Assembly (NCBI GenBank): GCA_021030915.1
Contig: JAGEMR010000004.1
Location: forward strand, 186,001 to 250,000
Length of the DNA: 64,000 nucleotides
Origin: Astrothelium macrocarpum
Lineage: Eukaryota; Ascomycota; Dothideomycetes; Trypetheliales; Trypetheliaceae
Direction: 5' to 3'
Shown: positions 12,001 through 23,759 of the stretch, one piece after another
Layout of the letters: each line of letters starts with the position of its first letter
How positions within the stretch are numbered: the first letter of the stretch is position 1
Position numbers and translations under genes: made by a program
The notes under the pieces: generated by a model
Told to the model about the DNA's origin: nothing
What the model saw: only the letters and a program-made list of their open reading frames with translations
Database searches by the model: none

Positions 12001-14106
12001 GGATTCCACAGGCTCTAGAATAGCGCTTTTGAGCGTCCATGATGGCGAGTATCTTGGCAACTCTGCAAGACATGAATCCAAGCTTTCAATGATGCGCCGG
12101 AAGCTCACAGATTTTTCTATCAGTTCAATCGCCATCTGCGCAGACTGAGCGCCCTGACCAGTGAATACAAAGGCAAAGGGGTATGGTTCTTTCAATCCCG
12201 AGTCCAACATCTTCAGACAGCGCGAAGCCAGAGAAGATTGCAACGCTTCGCAGTCGCAGATGATGAAGCCTCTCGTAGTCAAGGTAGAGCGATGAGTCGA
12301 TAGGTAATGAGCAAAATCTCTCGCGTTTATTCCATTAGGGCTTCCGTATTGAACTTGCGCAAACTGGTCGACCATTCGCTCTAAAGACGTTTTACTATGA
12401 GCAGAAAATGGTAGGATTAGTGTATATCGAGCAGCATACTCAGCAAAAGATTGAGAAGTTCCATTTGGAAATCGATTGGTATCGAAATTGCGTAAGTGAG
12501 CATCAGCAGCTTCCAGAATAGCATGCGCATTGGATCCCCCGAATCCAAAAGAGTTCACACTGGCTCTCGGTATCTTCGTTTCAGGCCAAGCTGTTGGCCG
12601 GGTTACAATGCTAATATTCCATTCCTTTGTTTTGATTTTCGGATTGATGTTCCGAAGGCCGATTGTGGGTGGAATTAATTTCCTTTCAAGAGCCAGCACC
12701 ACTTTGATAATGCTAGAAATACCGCTCGCTCCTTCGCTGTGGCCGATGTTCGTCTTCACTGAACCGATCAGAGTTGGTCTTCCAGTTTTGTGATGGAATA
12801 CGCGGGAGAGAGCTTCGACTTCGATTGGGTCGCCAACATTAGTTCCAGTACCGTGTGCCTACAGAACACATCTCTTTATTATTTGTTCAAAATCATGAAT
12901 TCGGAACAATGTATTGATCCGCACCATTGACGCGTGCTTCAAATATCTACTTGGACCCAGGAAACCTACCTCAACATAGTCTGTTTCATTTATCGGCAGT
13001 CCCGCCGTTGCATAAGCTTTCCGGATCACTGCTTCCTGACCAGATACACTTGGCAAAGTAATCCCACTTGTCTTGCCATCGCTGATCTTGAATTAATCTC
13101 GAAATTTCTACTCTGGATCCGGGCTGCTCACCTGTTCACAGCTGTTCCCCGAATCACTGCCCGAACAGAATTCCCGTCTCGTATGGCAGCACTTAAAGGT
13201 TTCAGGTATAGAGCGCCTACCGCTTCAGCTCGTCCGTATCCAGAGGCAGAAGCATCAAAGGTATGACAAATAGAATCAGCGGAGATTATCCCACCTTTGA
13301 CTGCAATCATTTGTTGCTCTGGTGTTTGGATTAAATTTGCGCCAGCACAAATTGCTGCAGAACAATCTCCGTTTTGCAAAGCTTTACAAGCGGAATGCAA
13401 AGCATAAAGCGAGGAAGAACAAGCTGTGTCAAAAACTACACTGGGTCCACGGAGGTCAAAAACGTAATTGATACGGTTGGCCAAAATGGTTGGGCCTGCC
13501 CCAGTTGCTGCATACCGATTGAAGTATTCAGGATCTTTATATTGCATGATCGCGAAATCGAATGTATAATTACCCACGAAGCAACCGGTGTTGGTGCTCG
13601 CAAAGGTCTCAAGTGGAACGCCAGCATTTTCTACACTTTCGTACACGACTTCCATGAGCTTTCGTTGCTGCGGATCAATGTATGCGGCTTCGAGATTGTT
13701 AATGCCAAAAAAGTCATTTTCAAAGCCGTGAATATCTTCACGGATGAAGTAACCGTACTGAGAGTTAATGCTGCCAGGTTTTCGAGCGTCCGGATGATAG
13801 AAACCCGTAGCATTAAAGCGAGAACTCGGGATGTTCCCATGACCGGACTTCTCATTGATGAGAAGATCCCATAGATTGGACACCGAATTTGCATGCCCTG
13901 GTAGACGACATCCTGACGCAAATTAGCTTGGACTCTGTGAACAACGGAAATACCATCTTACCCATTCCAATTATAGCAATGGGCTCTGGTCGCAGGGCGT
14001 CATTTTCATTACTTGCATCCCGATGACAGGGAGACGTTGTTGATTCGTGGGAGCTTTTTGCATCTGGCTGGACAGTCTCAGAAGCAGTCTCCACCTGAGC
14101 TGTCAT
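6070..14106 (-). CDS. Highly reducing type I polyketide synthase
   Basis: Iterative fungal PKS of about 2440 residues in 12 exons: 14106-13962, 13912-13132, 13081-12970, 12858-9634, 9581-9351, 9281-8592, 8544-8338, 8283-8206, 8090-7663, 7614-7440, 7370-7062, 7011-6070. The lengths sum to an intact frame. Domains: KS (TACSSS near 209, AHGTGT near 347, NIGHSEG near 383); AT (GHSSGE near 665); DH (DHCLGPVPVFP near 1002, HPVLIEF near 1184); a decayed methyltransferase region (ILELGNGN near 1345); ER (SATGGVGIAAIQ near 1830); KR (GCLGGLGRS near 2041, LTSSSAG, Tyr in GSYSAGN); and ACP with the phosphopantetheine Ser in GLDSM near 2386. No thioesterase follows. The DH acid is Glu rather than Asp, and the first DH motif lacks the usual glycine position. 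Introns 8337-8284 and 7439-7371 both use a GTTCGT donor. The first of these has an alternative reading (donor GTAGGA) that would add four residues. Confidence 0.93.
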
Positions 14107-16348
14107 GTTCGGGGAAATGTAGACATAACCAGAGTCTTTCCTTCGAAATCCGAGGGAATTTTGCTTTCTTAATGTGGGCCGTTATGCTCGTGTGCTATTC
14201 TGAACATTGGAATGTTAAAAGCAAGGATCACAAGGAACTTTATTGGTTCGTCGGGCATGTTTTCGACGGAAGCAAACAGTCCGGCTTCCCTCCTGAGGGC
14301 GCGATCCATTTTTTTGGAGAAGGTTTTTGTAGGCATGCCAACCCAGCTATTGCAAGGACCGCAAAGGTAGAGTTTCAAAGATACGGCCGAGGCTAACCAT
14401 GTAAGGTTGGCGTACCTGAAACAGTATTTCGAGCGCGTTATGTTTATCATAGCCATCGCTGACCCAGGTTTTGGATCTTTCACTACGGTTGGTACGTTAT
14501 GCTTGGACACGGCCAGCTTCTGTCATTCAAATAATGGAGTGCTATTTCGCCCAATGATTGGGCAACAGGTTGGACATTCCTATGACAGATCTAGCGCCGT
14601 CAGATCGAACCTATGAAATGTCAAAGAATTCGACAACAAGTAATTTCTTTTCGAAGGACACGACATGAGTCAATATCGCGTATTGACGCGTACCATCTAA
14701 TCTATCAGCGAACAACTAACCGCTGAACGAAAGCACGTAGTCTGGCATGCAGGAATACGAGCTAAGGGTCATGGCTTACACGGCAAAGGCCGAGACCCGT
14801 TTCTCCATACCTTGTAGCTTCTTCGAACGGTGTAAGGGCTGACAACGTGCCAAGCACATGCGCATTGCTGAATGCGCAAATGTGATGCATTGGATTTACC
14901 GGCCGCAAGGGCTTCCGAAACTCAATTACTGACTTAAAATTTCAGACAAAACCAGGCGTCCTTTTGTTTGTCCAAAGAAGTCCTTGAAGGACATTGTTGT
15001 TGACATACTCGAACGTCTTTGACCAAGCATTTGGTAAATTTCAAGAAATTGGCGAGGGATAGACGAATTCCTCGGGATCAACAATCTTGCTACGCGTCTG
15101 GCCACAACCCGTTGCGTTTGATTATGACTGGTATGATAGCTTTGCAACAAGTCCCGATGGGCGGTCTCGGCTCAATCGATTCGGCTTGAGAGGTGAGATC
15201 GGGCTCTTAGCCGATTGACTGTACTGAACACAATCTGTCATCCGAATCGCCTCGCAGGCGATTTCGATATTGATATCGTAACAGAGCGAATGATCTGCAC
15301 TATCGTGGTCGCCATGCTGTGGGGCAGCTATACCGTAACGTCAGTTATTGGGTCGGTCATTTTGAGTGTGGCGCGTTCAGGCTGCGGAGATGGGAAGTGG
15401 TACCTGAGGATCCTGCAGCAGAATTTCTGTATTTGATAAAAAGTAGTGTACATAGCGGCCCACTTCGATTGCTGCCCTGGCACTTGCCTCCGCACAATCG
15501 ACAACTTTACGCCTCTATCGCAGCAGGTGTAGCAATACGAAGACTGATTGCTTCCTTTAAAATTCTAGTCGCCACCAGGCGTCCGGGACCCGGGAGCTTC
15601 GAGTGCATCGAGATGCGGGAATCATCAGGGCAAGGATGGTGATTGGTAGATGGGTCGATATATACATGATGCAGCTAGGTAACTCCGACAATGGAGACGA
15701 CGAGGTGAGGAGACGAGAGAGAAAAATACCTTATGGTCCGAGCTTTTTCCCGACCCTGCAGATCCTCTCCAATAAACCAAGGCAAGCGCTAGCAAGGACC
15801 TAAAGCAATGCAGCTTGTGTAGTTGACTTTCAAACTCCACTCCGATGGATCCCTTGTCAGCCGTCGATGGCTTTCCGAAGTCTCACGAGTTCTTTGAAAA
15901 TCTCAGCCAGGTTTGGTATTGCATTCTACCCTAGGAACCGCTCGAACCGGCAGGTTTCATGTCAACGTCTTCTGTCAACTGATGCAAAGTCCTCGCGACT
16001 TATGACGGAGAGGCTTGAAGCAGACCATAGAAAAATCGTGAATATGCATACTTAGTCCACGAGCAGGATCCGCCATGAACCCTGTCAGTGTCTGTCGAAC
16101 ATCTCCAGCTTCTTTCAGGGGTTCTGAACGGCCGTGGCTGCGGATAAACTTATCATGGCTCAACGTTGACCTATTAAAGATATTCTCTCCAGCAGATCAT
16201 GTTCAACGAGATTTTGCCTGCAGCAATCCACTATCGTTCACACCCAAATTGCCAGAGCATCCAAACTACAAATTGCTTTCTTCTGACTGGATATCCAGTC
16301 CAGTGAGACACCTATACCATCCATTCATCTTTGGACGTGGAGAAAGAA
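14107..16348. other. Long intergenic region inside the PKS cluster
   Basis: These 2.2 kb separate the divergent PKS and rhodopsin-domain genes and should carry both promoters. Short open frames exist, such as 15867-16055 with a basic, presequence-like start, and 15319-15642. None shows a recognisable domain or convincing splice partners. I see no transcription-factor gene here. Confidence 0.5.
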
Positions 16349-17639
16349 ATGAGTCCAACTCGCGCGCCAGGCGTGGTCGCCTTGTCTATTGTCATGATTC
16401 TGATATCAACGGGGGCAATTACCTTAAGATGCTTGTCCAGGCATCTGTCAGGCTCAAGGTTTTGGTGGGACGACTGGACTGCAATTTTAGCTTACGTATG
16501 GAAGTTTATCCAACTGACCGGATCCACAAAAGCTAATCCGCCTTTAGCCATTCATCATTGGAGAAATATCCTGTTTTCTTTACTGGGTATCCATCGGCTT
16601 CGGCAGACATGCTGCTCAGCTTCCCGCCGATGACCTTTTAAAAGCTCCCATCATTATATTCGCTGCGTCATTTTTATTCGATCTTGGAATAATTCTTCCC
16701 AAATTCTCGGTGTTATTCTTCTACCGAAGGATATTCAAAGATGTCAACAGAGCCTTCGAAATCGCTGTTTACGTGGCTCACGGCCTTGTTGTTGGATGGA
16801 TCATCAGTGCTATACTTACCACCATTTTCCAATGCAGCCCGATCAAAAAGGCCTATATGCCATTGCAAGTACCACAAGGACATTGCATCGATAATTACAA
16901 ATGGTTTATGGGAACGGCCCTGGCTTCGGTCTTAACGGACATATACATCTTAATCTTACCGTTACCCATGCTATGGAAGGTTCAGACAAGCCTGAAGCGA
17001 AAGTTGCTCATTGTGGGCATTTTCGTATGTGGTTACAGGTATGTGTCGTGTTTTAGATTCTCTTCTGGCTGCATTCTCTGACATTTGTCCAACTCTTCAG
17101 CGTCATAGTGGTCTCTATCGGAAGACTCGTGGCGATTTTGAAAGCCGGTGCAGGCATAGATTTGGATCCGACATGTATGCATCCTCCTAAGGCGAATGTC
17201 GTCTGATCATCTATTCGCAGCTCACACTTGTCGGTTTCTAGGGGACTCTGTTCCTTATATCGAGTGGATCTTATGCGAAGGTCCCATTTCGCTAATGAGC
17301 GTTTGCCTACCCAACGTCTTCCAGCTCGGGAAGCACTTACACGAACGTGGCGCCAAAAGGCTCATGAAGGGCTCTTCATTTACAGACACGGAAATATCGA
17401 CCAGGATACGGGCCCCGGGACCGAATGCTTCCAAGTTTGTTCGCCTTGACGGATATGTTTCAGACACTGTTGATCCTGTTGCTCTAGAAACTCTCGATAA
17501 GGGTAGATTAACGCGGGAGACTTACGCAGTCGGGAAAGGCTCCGATGATGCGCTGTCCGACTTGGACGTTGACCTGAACCAAGTCCGAGTGCGGAATGAA
17601 GTAGACGTAACAGTGAGCCAAAGATGGGCAGCTGTGTGA
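16349..17639 (+). CDS. Fungal rhodopsin-domain integral membrane protein
   Basis: Seven-helix-type membrane protein of about 376 residues from the large fungal 'rhodopsin domain' family (often labelled integral membrane protein or Pth11-like); its ligand is unknown. Exons are 16349-16495, 16548-17038, 17101-17174 and 17221-17639, all with GT-AG introns of 46-62 bases. Family marks include the WWDDWTAI motif after TM1, FLFDLGIILPKFSVLFFYRRIF, FQCSPIKKAY, HCIDNYKWF, DIYILILPLPMLWKV and DSVPYIEWILCEGPISL before a hydrophilic tail of about 100 residues. The ATG at 16349 is the first in frame; upstream is only TTG. The gene lies between the PKS and acyltransferase genes. Such proteins often sit in metabolite clusters, but a role in making or sensing the product is inferred. 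Confidence 0.88.
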
Positions 17640-17919
17640 TTTTATCTTTGTCGCTCTTTTCTCATAAGGGATCGAGAAAAACTTGGGTCTTTGTAGCGCT
17701 CATTGTCTAGATTATTCACTCCAATGTAACTTAATAGGCCTTGCTTGAAATGCATTGGCGTGAAGGAGACATGTATGATACTTAAAGCTGCAAGGACAGC
17801 GGATTTCGGGTGACTTGGGACCACAGGACATCTTCATTCAGACTCAAGAAAAGAATCTTCATCCCACATATTTTTGTATGCCTCAAGTCAAAAGGTAATT
17901 TGACCAAAGGATTAGTCAT

Positions 17920-19269
17920 TCAATCTAAGTGCGATCCAAGCTCCACTGCAAGAATGCCTTTGACCGTCCGTAGTACTTCCTGCACGTAAGGAGCATCGTG
18001 ATAAGCTTCATTGTAGTTCATACTCAGATTCAAGCATCCTGAAAATGTCCAGACGTATGCGGTCATCTGGCGGGAGCCCATCTCCAAATTGACGTGTACA
18101 GAGTCGACACGAACATTTGTTCCTGTCGTACCCTTATGCTCTCTTTGGAAATATGAGTCAATTATACCGAGGCTGCTCAGCGAAATGTCGCTTCGCAATG
18201 GCTCATCTTCTGGGGGCGGTGCCAGGAAAACCTTTTGGTATTCACGTGCATATTCCCGTAGTGAATGAGAAAAGGTCTCATTATAAAATTCCTTCAATTG
18301 TTTGTTCATACTTTGAGCATACTCGTACCACGATTTCCCAGGGGAAACCGTTGGGCCAATGCCAGTCAAGAAGGCAGATACAGCGTGCATTGAACCACTG
18401 AAAGGTTCAGGAAGATATTGCCTTAAATTGGTTGGAATAATAGGTGTGTAGTCTTGACCGGCGGTCGATGGATCTGCAAGTGTGTATGAGGCAACGGCGA
18501 AGGCGGCAATGAAGGCTGCCGTCACGCTGATTCCTTTTGCTTTACATCCAGTAACAATGGCATGTGTTGCAGACTCCGAGAACGTAATTGATTGGTGTCT
18601 TGTACCTTCAGGTAATGTGGTTGCGTCTCCTTTGAAGGGCAAGCCCACTGATGGCATATGAGCCCATGTTTCTGACACAATCTTGGAGACAAAGCTTCCA
18701 ATCTCCGATGTAGGCTGAGAAGGGCAGTTGGCAACCTTTTCGAGACTTGGCGATAGATATTTGCCCTCATCTCCAAATGTCACATCATGCCCCTCTGCGA
18801 CCAAGGAAAAGAATTTATTGAGCAACTGCAGGATTCCAATTCCATCGATCCTCCAATGACTGCTATGGATGGCAACTTCTGAAGTGCGAGCAAGATAGTA
18901 TAGGGTTGCAACTGAAGGAGGCTTAAAACTTGCAACCAGGTCATCTGAATTTTGCATTTCCGTATCTACGATGAAAGACTGTTCGAGCCAATTCTGGACC
19001 ATCGCTTCATCAGGAACAGAATATTCCATGGTTTCTCCTTGCATCGTCACTGCAATACCTGGATAGACACCCCGAAGCGTTGTCCAAGCTCGCTGTAAAG
19101 CCTCAATGACATTTTCGATTCGAGACTCAAATCTAATTGCTGCAACAGCGGAGAGGGACCAGTGCTCGTGATCAAGAGGATGAGCCGGTGATCCAACGGC
19201 AACAAAAAATGTTTCATGTGCATCCGCCGGTCGTTCGAAATGGCCTGGAGTAGTCTCCTTCCAGGACAT
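17920..19269 (-). CDS. HxxxD acyltransferase (trichothecene acetyltransferase-like)
   Basis: Intronless 449-residue protein of the CoA-dependent acyltransferase fold (chloramphenicol acetyltransferase/BAHD/Tri3-like). The catalytic HxxxDG motif is seen as HWRIDG near residue 138. The N-terminal half contains LSAVAAIRFESRI...LQRAWTTLRGVYPGI, as in fungal Tri3-type enzymes. The later region has FIAAFAVASYTLAD and a C-terminal stretch (VWTFSGCLNLSMNYNEAYH) in place of the plant BAHD DFGWG motif. It is convergent with the rhodopsin-domain gene and divergent from the SDR. In this setting it most likely moves an acyl group to or from the polyketide, which could replace the missing thioesterase; that is inference. 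The start is the ATG at 19269. Confidence 0.85.
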   Translation of the reverse strand: MSWKETTPGHFERPADAHETFFVAVGSPAHPLDHEHWSLSAVAAIRFESRIENVIEALQRAWTTLRGVYPGIAVTMQGETMEYSVPDEAMVQNWLEQSFIVDTEMQNSDDLVASFKPPSVATLYYLARTSEVAIHSSHWRIDGIGILQLLNKFFSLVAEGHDVTFGDEGKYLSPSLEKVANCPSQPTSEIGSFVSKIVSETWAHMPSVGLPFKGDATTLPEGTRHQSITFSESATHAIVTGCKAKGISVTAAFIAAFAVASYTLADPSTAGQDYTPIIPTNLRQYLPEPFSGSMHAVSAFLTGIGPTVSPGKSWYEYAQSMNKQLKEFYNETFSHSLREYAREYQKVFLAPPPEDEPLRSDISLSSLGIIDSYFQREHKGTTGTNVRVDSVHVNLEMGSRQMTAYVWTFSGCLNLSMNYNEAYHDAPYVQEVLRTVKGILAVELGSHLD

Positions 19270-19982
19270 TGTGTGGTTCAGATGATCGACAACTTTGGCG
19301 TCCGACTGATATCGAGGTAGGCTTTGTTACTTGATGCGTAGATGACGAGAGGGACCAAAGCCACAAGAAAGGGCGCCTTCACTAGCATTTTAGTCATCTT
19401 TTTCATAGCAATTTTAGCTCAAGAGAGTTCTGCCTATGCACCATCATGCACGGCTCACGCATTGACAAACTCGTAAGAATTGCAGATCAAAATATGGCAG
19501 GGGGTGATGGCACGGACCAAATGCTTCTCACCATCTGATGTTGTACTTAGCTTCAGCGAAGCTACACCGTCCATCCATCTACCAAGCCATCTCTGTGTTG
19601 ATCAAGCTTCATTTGACATCACCGGGTTGCCAGATCTGGTCTAGACAATGGCGCTGAGACAATATGGAATTCTTGATGGTGGTGGATTTCGTGCGATAGG
19701 TGTACTACTAGTCGCCGATATTGCTGCAGCTTTACCCGTTCCCTGCAATTTCACCCCTCTGGTGTCTTTGTGGTAGAATGTGTAGCCCGCCACAGTGCCA
19801 TACCTCTGCAAGATTATCAGGTAGGTGACCAAATGAGAAAGCGCCTGAACAAATCTCCAGTACCTAACATTCACGCGTATACATTATGTGGGTGCGCGAC
19901 TCAGCAAAGAGAAAATGCAAGCCTCCTCAAAGATATTACCGCCGTACATCTCAACTGCCTGCTCACTACCTCGGATACGAAA
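19270..19982. promoter_or_regulatory. Divergent promoter region, acyltransferase / SDR
   Basis: 713 bases lie between two head-to-head cluster genes and are likely to drive both. I see no conclusive binding site for a cluster regulator by eye. Confidence 0.45.
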
Positions 19983-20968
19983 ATGGACATTTCGACGGAC
20001 GGGTTTGCAGTTGTGACTGGTGCAGGGAATGGGATCGGAGCTGCAACCGCGATTGCTTTGGCTCAGAACGGTGCAAAGGGTGTCTGTCTTGCTGACGTGG
20101 ATGAGAATGCTGCCAAAGGAACAGCCCAAAAAAGCGAGGCTACAGCCCGTTCTTCCGGTTACCGTGCAATCCCAGTCTATGTTGACGTTTCTGATGAGTC
20201 GAGCGTACAAGCGATGATCCAAAAGGCTGTGACAGAGTTTGGAAGAATTGACTATCTTATTAATTGCGCAGGAGTGAGAAACCCTATTGATATGGCAAAA
20301 CTGTGCGATGAATTGCATGGTTCGATTTTGTCTGCGACTGAACCCTCCATAGATTGCCACTCATACTCAGCCTCTGCTCGACCTCTCTTTACAAGTACAC
20401 GACAAAATCCAAAAGGTCAATGTCAATGGGACTTTGCATTGCCTCCGAGCCGCTACTAGGATTATGCGGGATCAGAAGACTCGCATTGTACAGGGATTAA
20501 ATGGTCCTCGGTCGCTTGATCGTGGTGTGATCGTAAATTTTTCATCCATCCTTGGCGTTGTAGGATTTCCTGGTGTTGGGACATATGCAGCATCGAAGCA
20601 TGCAATCATGGGACTAACGAAATGTGCCGGTGAGTGCAAACATTGATCGTGAGCCAATGATTGGGAAACATTTGCTGATAAACTGTGGCCCAAACAATTT
20701 AGCTCTTGAGGAGGGACCTAATGGTATACGGATCAACGCTGTATGTCCGTGCTTTGTCAATACAGCCATGATCAAAGAAGAGCTGGAAACGACGCCCCTA
20801 CCCGACATGATAAAATCCATGACCACGGTGGGGAGGATGTCAGAGCCAGAAGAAGTTGCGCAGTCAGTTCTCTTTCTTTGTAGCCCTGCCTCAAGCTATA
20901 TCGCCGGCCAGGGACTTGTGATTGATGGAGGCGCTTCATGTTCGGCTCGAGTTGGATCAGTCCTGTAA
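19983..20968 (+). CDS. Short-chain dehydrogenase/reductase
   Basis: NAD(P)-dependent SDR of about 271 residues. Exons are 19983-20273, 20371-20629 and 20703-20968. The Rossmann start is VVTGAGNGIG, the usual NNAG appears as NCAG, the catalytic Ser is in NFSS, and Tyr and Lys are in YAASK. The C-terminal part carries GPNGIRINAVCP and the closing DGG motif (VIDGGAS). The cofactor-selecting acidic residue in LADVDEN suggests NAD preference. The first intron (97 bases, GTGAGA donor) is chosen because it restores a frame leading to KVNVNGTLHCLR. Its exact 5' site is less certain, since the frame stays open for some codons. It probably oxidises or reduces a group on the cluster product; the substrate is unknown. 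Confidence 0.87.
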
Positions 20969-21427
20969 ATGCAATCCCGATATCATTTCCCAAGTTACAA
21001 GTTAAGTATCAAAAGCAATGTTGGGATTCGTTTTACAGCTCACAGCGGGAGTCCATTGTCTCATCGTTTTAGCAACGTCGATCGGAGAGCCAGTGATGTG
21101 GTTATGCCCGTGATTCAAACCGAGTGATGAACACCAAGACCAGTTGGTAGATAAGAAAACGTCTAAATTACCCCACGTGTCAGCAGCTGGGAGAGGCAAT
21201 GGATTAGGGATCTGAGACTGCAAGACGATGAAATGTGGTTGTTCAACTCGTGTGAACTAGTATCAGTGTCCGTCTCGCCATGAAACTTCCAAATTACTGT
21301 TCGTTAGCGTTCTAGTCCGAAGGTCACTCTGTTGAGCAAGTAATGACATTTCGGTATCCATGCCAATTTCCTTGAGCCATTCGTTTTTCAGATCTCTACC
21401 GTCGTTCCTTCTGCACTTATTCTTACT
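20969..21427. other. Intergenic region at right edge of PKS cluster
   Basis: 459 bases between the SDR and the next plus-strand gene hold the SDR terminator and the downstream promoter. Nothing else is recognised. Confidence 0.5.
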
Positions 21428-23293
21428 ATGGCGTTGGCGGAAAGACCAAGCCTACAGTCGTTTCGTACTCCATTCACTCAGAACCCTGAACTAAATGAGG
21501 GCGGAAATCTGGCCAAACTTTCATCTGAGTCGTCCGCGGTCAACGATGTGCCAAATCGCTCTGGCCGAGTAGGCTGGATTGATCGTATGGACAGCACCGA
21601 GCCTCTGCTTCCTATACCAGACTTTAAGCCCGTTATGTACGAAGATAAGGGAGAGCGGCATTCCCATCAAACCACCGAATCATGTTCGCTACCAGAAATT
21701 CCAACTCAAAAGGAGATCAAAAAGCAATCCGGCAAAGTTCAAAAAGATTGTGTATCTCTAAAGTCCAAACTCAAGATCAAGTTCCGACTGTGTTTGTCAC
21801 AACTCCCGAGCAACGTTTTCTTTCGTATACCAGCCCGTCAAAACCGCAAGCGAGACAAGAAAGCGAAACGCCCTTTGCTGTCAGTCAACGAGGCTCGCAA
21901 GCAGGTAAAGCATCACCGCTCAACAAGCGACAAGAGGGTATTAGGCTCGACAAGGGATGATAAACTACCAAGCGCGTCAAATCCAAAAGTACCGAGTCAT
22001 CGCCGTGGACCATCCTCTTCAACAGCATCTACCTCAGCAGCTAAGAAACGTCCAGATCATAAGCGCAGCCTATCTGGATCAACACGCGCATCATTCGTTC
22101 AGAAACCTTTGCCCTCTGTTCCCGACGACTTTTCGAAGATTGTATCGAAAGTGAGGCCTGCCTCGAGTATCTATAGTCCCGACGAAAAGGAACTCGCTCT
22201 TCCTGCAATTCGGGAGGAAAATGCTACGTCTCGCAGCGAACCGTTTTTACGACCCGAAAGCAACATAGTGCTTCTCATGCAGGGCGAGAATCCATTTCTT
22301 GGTGAACCAAAGCCAGACGAACCCAAAGTTGACAAAGATTCAGAGCAGGAAAGTAGTGACAGCAGTGACAGGAGTCCTCACGTTCGCTTTAACGATGAAG
22401 TTTCCGCTGTCTCGCCTCCACTAGAACTCGCTTTACTCTACCAACACCCTGCATTCAACTCCTCCACCAGCCTCAGCCCCGTCAGGTCCCCTTCCCCCTT
22501 GCACATCCCTCCCAAAGATTCTCCTCTCCGTCCCACCCGAAAGGACTCGCTCCTACCCCCTGCCTCCACCTTCCCAGCCGCGTATCTCTCCCTCCAGCGT
22601 GAAAATGCTGATCTCCGCTCCTCCATCAACACCCTCACCTCCCTCCAAACCGACATCCAATCACGCATCCACCCGGCCCTCTCCTCCCTCGAGTCCGAAA
22701 ACGCCCAACTCCGCACAGCTCTCACCGACGCCCACCGCCGCTTCCGCACACTCGAGGACTCCGTCTCCGAGCTCGGCCGCTCCCCAGCAGCCTCCGTCGT
22801 CTCGCTCCCGGCAGCCGTGGGCAACGACCTCCGCCAGCAACAGCAGCAGGCCCAGCGAGGCAGCTACGCGCGCAGCGTCAGCACCAGCCGCAGCGGCCAC
22901 GACACCATCTTCAGCAGCGCGGGCGCCGCGCGGCCCAGCAGCAGCGGCACGCCGCCGCCTTTGCGCTCGACATCGCTAACGCACCTACCGCCGCCGCGCA
23001 CGGCGACGCTCGCGCTGCCCGCCGTCGACCGCCTGCTGCACCCGGCCGCGAAGGAGAAGTACTACGCGCGGACGAGTCCGAAGCTGCCGGAGTCGGCGCG
23101 GCTGGTGGAGGCGCTGGGCCGGCAGGAGGCGGATCTGACGGGCCACAGGGAGGATTTGCGACGGGTGAAGGCGACGGTGGTGAGGGCGGAGAAGGATATG
23201 GAGGTGGGGATTGAGGAGGTGAGAGCCGCGAAGCGGATGGTGGGGGTCGGGGCTGCGAAGGGGGTGCTGGAGATGGGGACTGGGTGGATTTGA
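21428..23293 (+). CDS. Unknown protein, disordered with two coiled coils
   Basis: Single-exon gene for 621 residues; I do not recognise the family. The first two thirds are Ser/Pro/Lys-rich and probably disordered, with basic patches (RQNRKRDKKAKRP, KKRPDHKRS) that could be nuclear signals. A short KSKLKIKFRLCLSQL segment is more hydrophobic. Heptad-like stretches occur at about residues 385-450 (LSLQRENADLRSSI...LESENAQLRTAL) and 560-610 (EALGRQEADLTGHREDLRRV). The base composition turns sharply G+C-rich from about 22440 to 23080 without breaking the frame. It lies just outside the PKS cluster and shows no enzyme motif, so it is likely a conserved fungal scaffold or cytoskeletal protein, but that is a guess. 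Confidence 0.8.
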   Translation: MALAERPSLQSFRTPFTQNPELNEGGNLAKLSSESSAVNDVPNRSGRVGWIDRMDSTEPLLPIPDFKPVMYEDKGERHSHQTTESCSLPEIPTQKEIKKQSGKVQKDCVSLKSKLKIKFRLCLSQLPSNVFFRIPARQNRKRDKKAKRPLLSVNEARKQVKHHRSTSDKRVLGSTRDDKLPSASNPKVPSHRRGPSSSTASTSAAKKRPDHKRSLSGSTRASFVQKPLPSVPDDFSKIVSKVRPASSIYSPDEKELALPAIREENATSRSEPFLRPESNIVLLMQGENPFLGEPKPDEPKVDKDSEQESSDSSDRSPHVRFNDEVSAVSPPLELALLYQHPAFNSSTSLSPVRSPSPLHIPPKDSPLRPTRKDSLLPPASTFPAAYLSLQRENADLRSSINTLTSLQTDIQSRIHPALSSLESENAQLRTALTDAHRRFRTLEDSVSELGRSPAASVVSLPAAVGNDLRQQQQQAQRGSYARSVSTSRSGHDTIFSSAGAARPSSSGTPPPLRSTSLTHLPPPRTATLALPAVDRLLHPAAKEKYYARTSPKLPESARLVEALGRQEADLTGHREDLRRVKATVVRAEKDMEVGIEEVRAAKRMVGVGAAKGVLEMGTGWI

Positions 23294-23759
23294 TGTGGTT
23301 TCCAAAGGACATGTTCAAGTGTCTGCAATTGTTTCTGTCTGCTTCTTCATTACAAGCAAGGTTTGAATTTGTGAAACTGTCTTTAATTTTGGAAATTTCC
23401 TAAGAGTCTTATCCTTCTATTTATTACCTTCTCTAGTTTCTTATCAGAGAGATGACAGGTCTTCATATTGTTGTTATATAAGTTAGACTAGCAGATCTCG
23501 GCATTTTACAAATACAATTCTATCTATGCCTCATGCCTCTCGGGACGCCGTAATTGCTTTCCGTTCTTCAGTTTCCACGTATGCATAGCATTACCAATTC
23601 GCGATAATCATCAAAGGGGTATCTCATGTTTATTACCCTAGCCCACAAAGCAAGTATAACTCAACCCCCTTATAAATACGTAGAAGAGTAGACGCGTATG
23701 TTCTAATCCCTAATTCATTCAACCATTGGAAACATCATTCTTAACGCGCATTCGGGTTA
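23294..23759. other. Convergent A+T-rich intergenic region
   Basis: 466 bases between two 3' ends, rich in A+T and presumably holding both terminators. No coding signal is seen. Confidence 0.55.
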
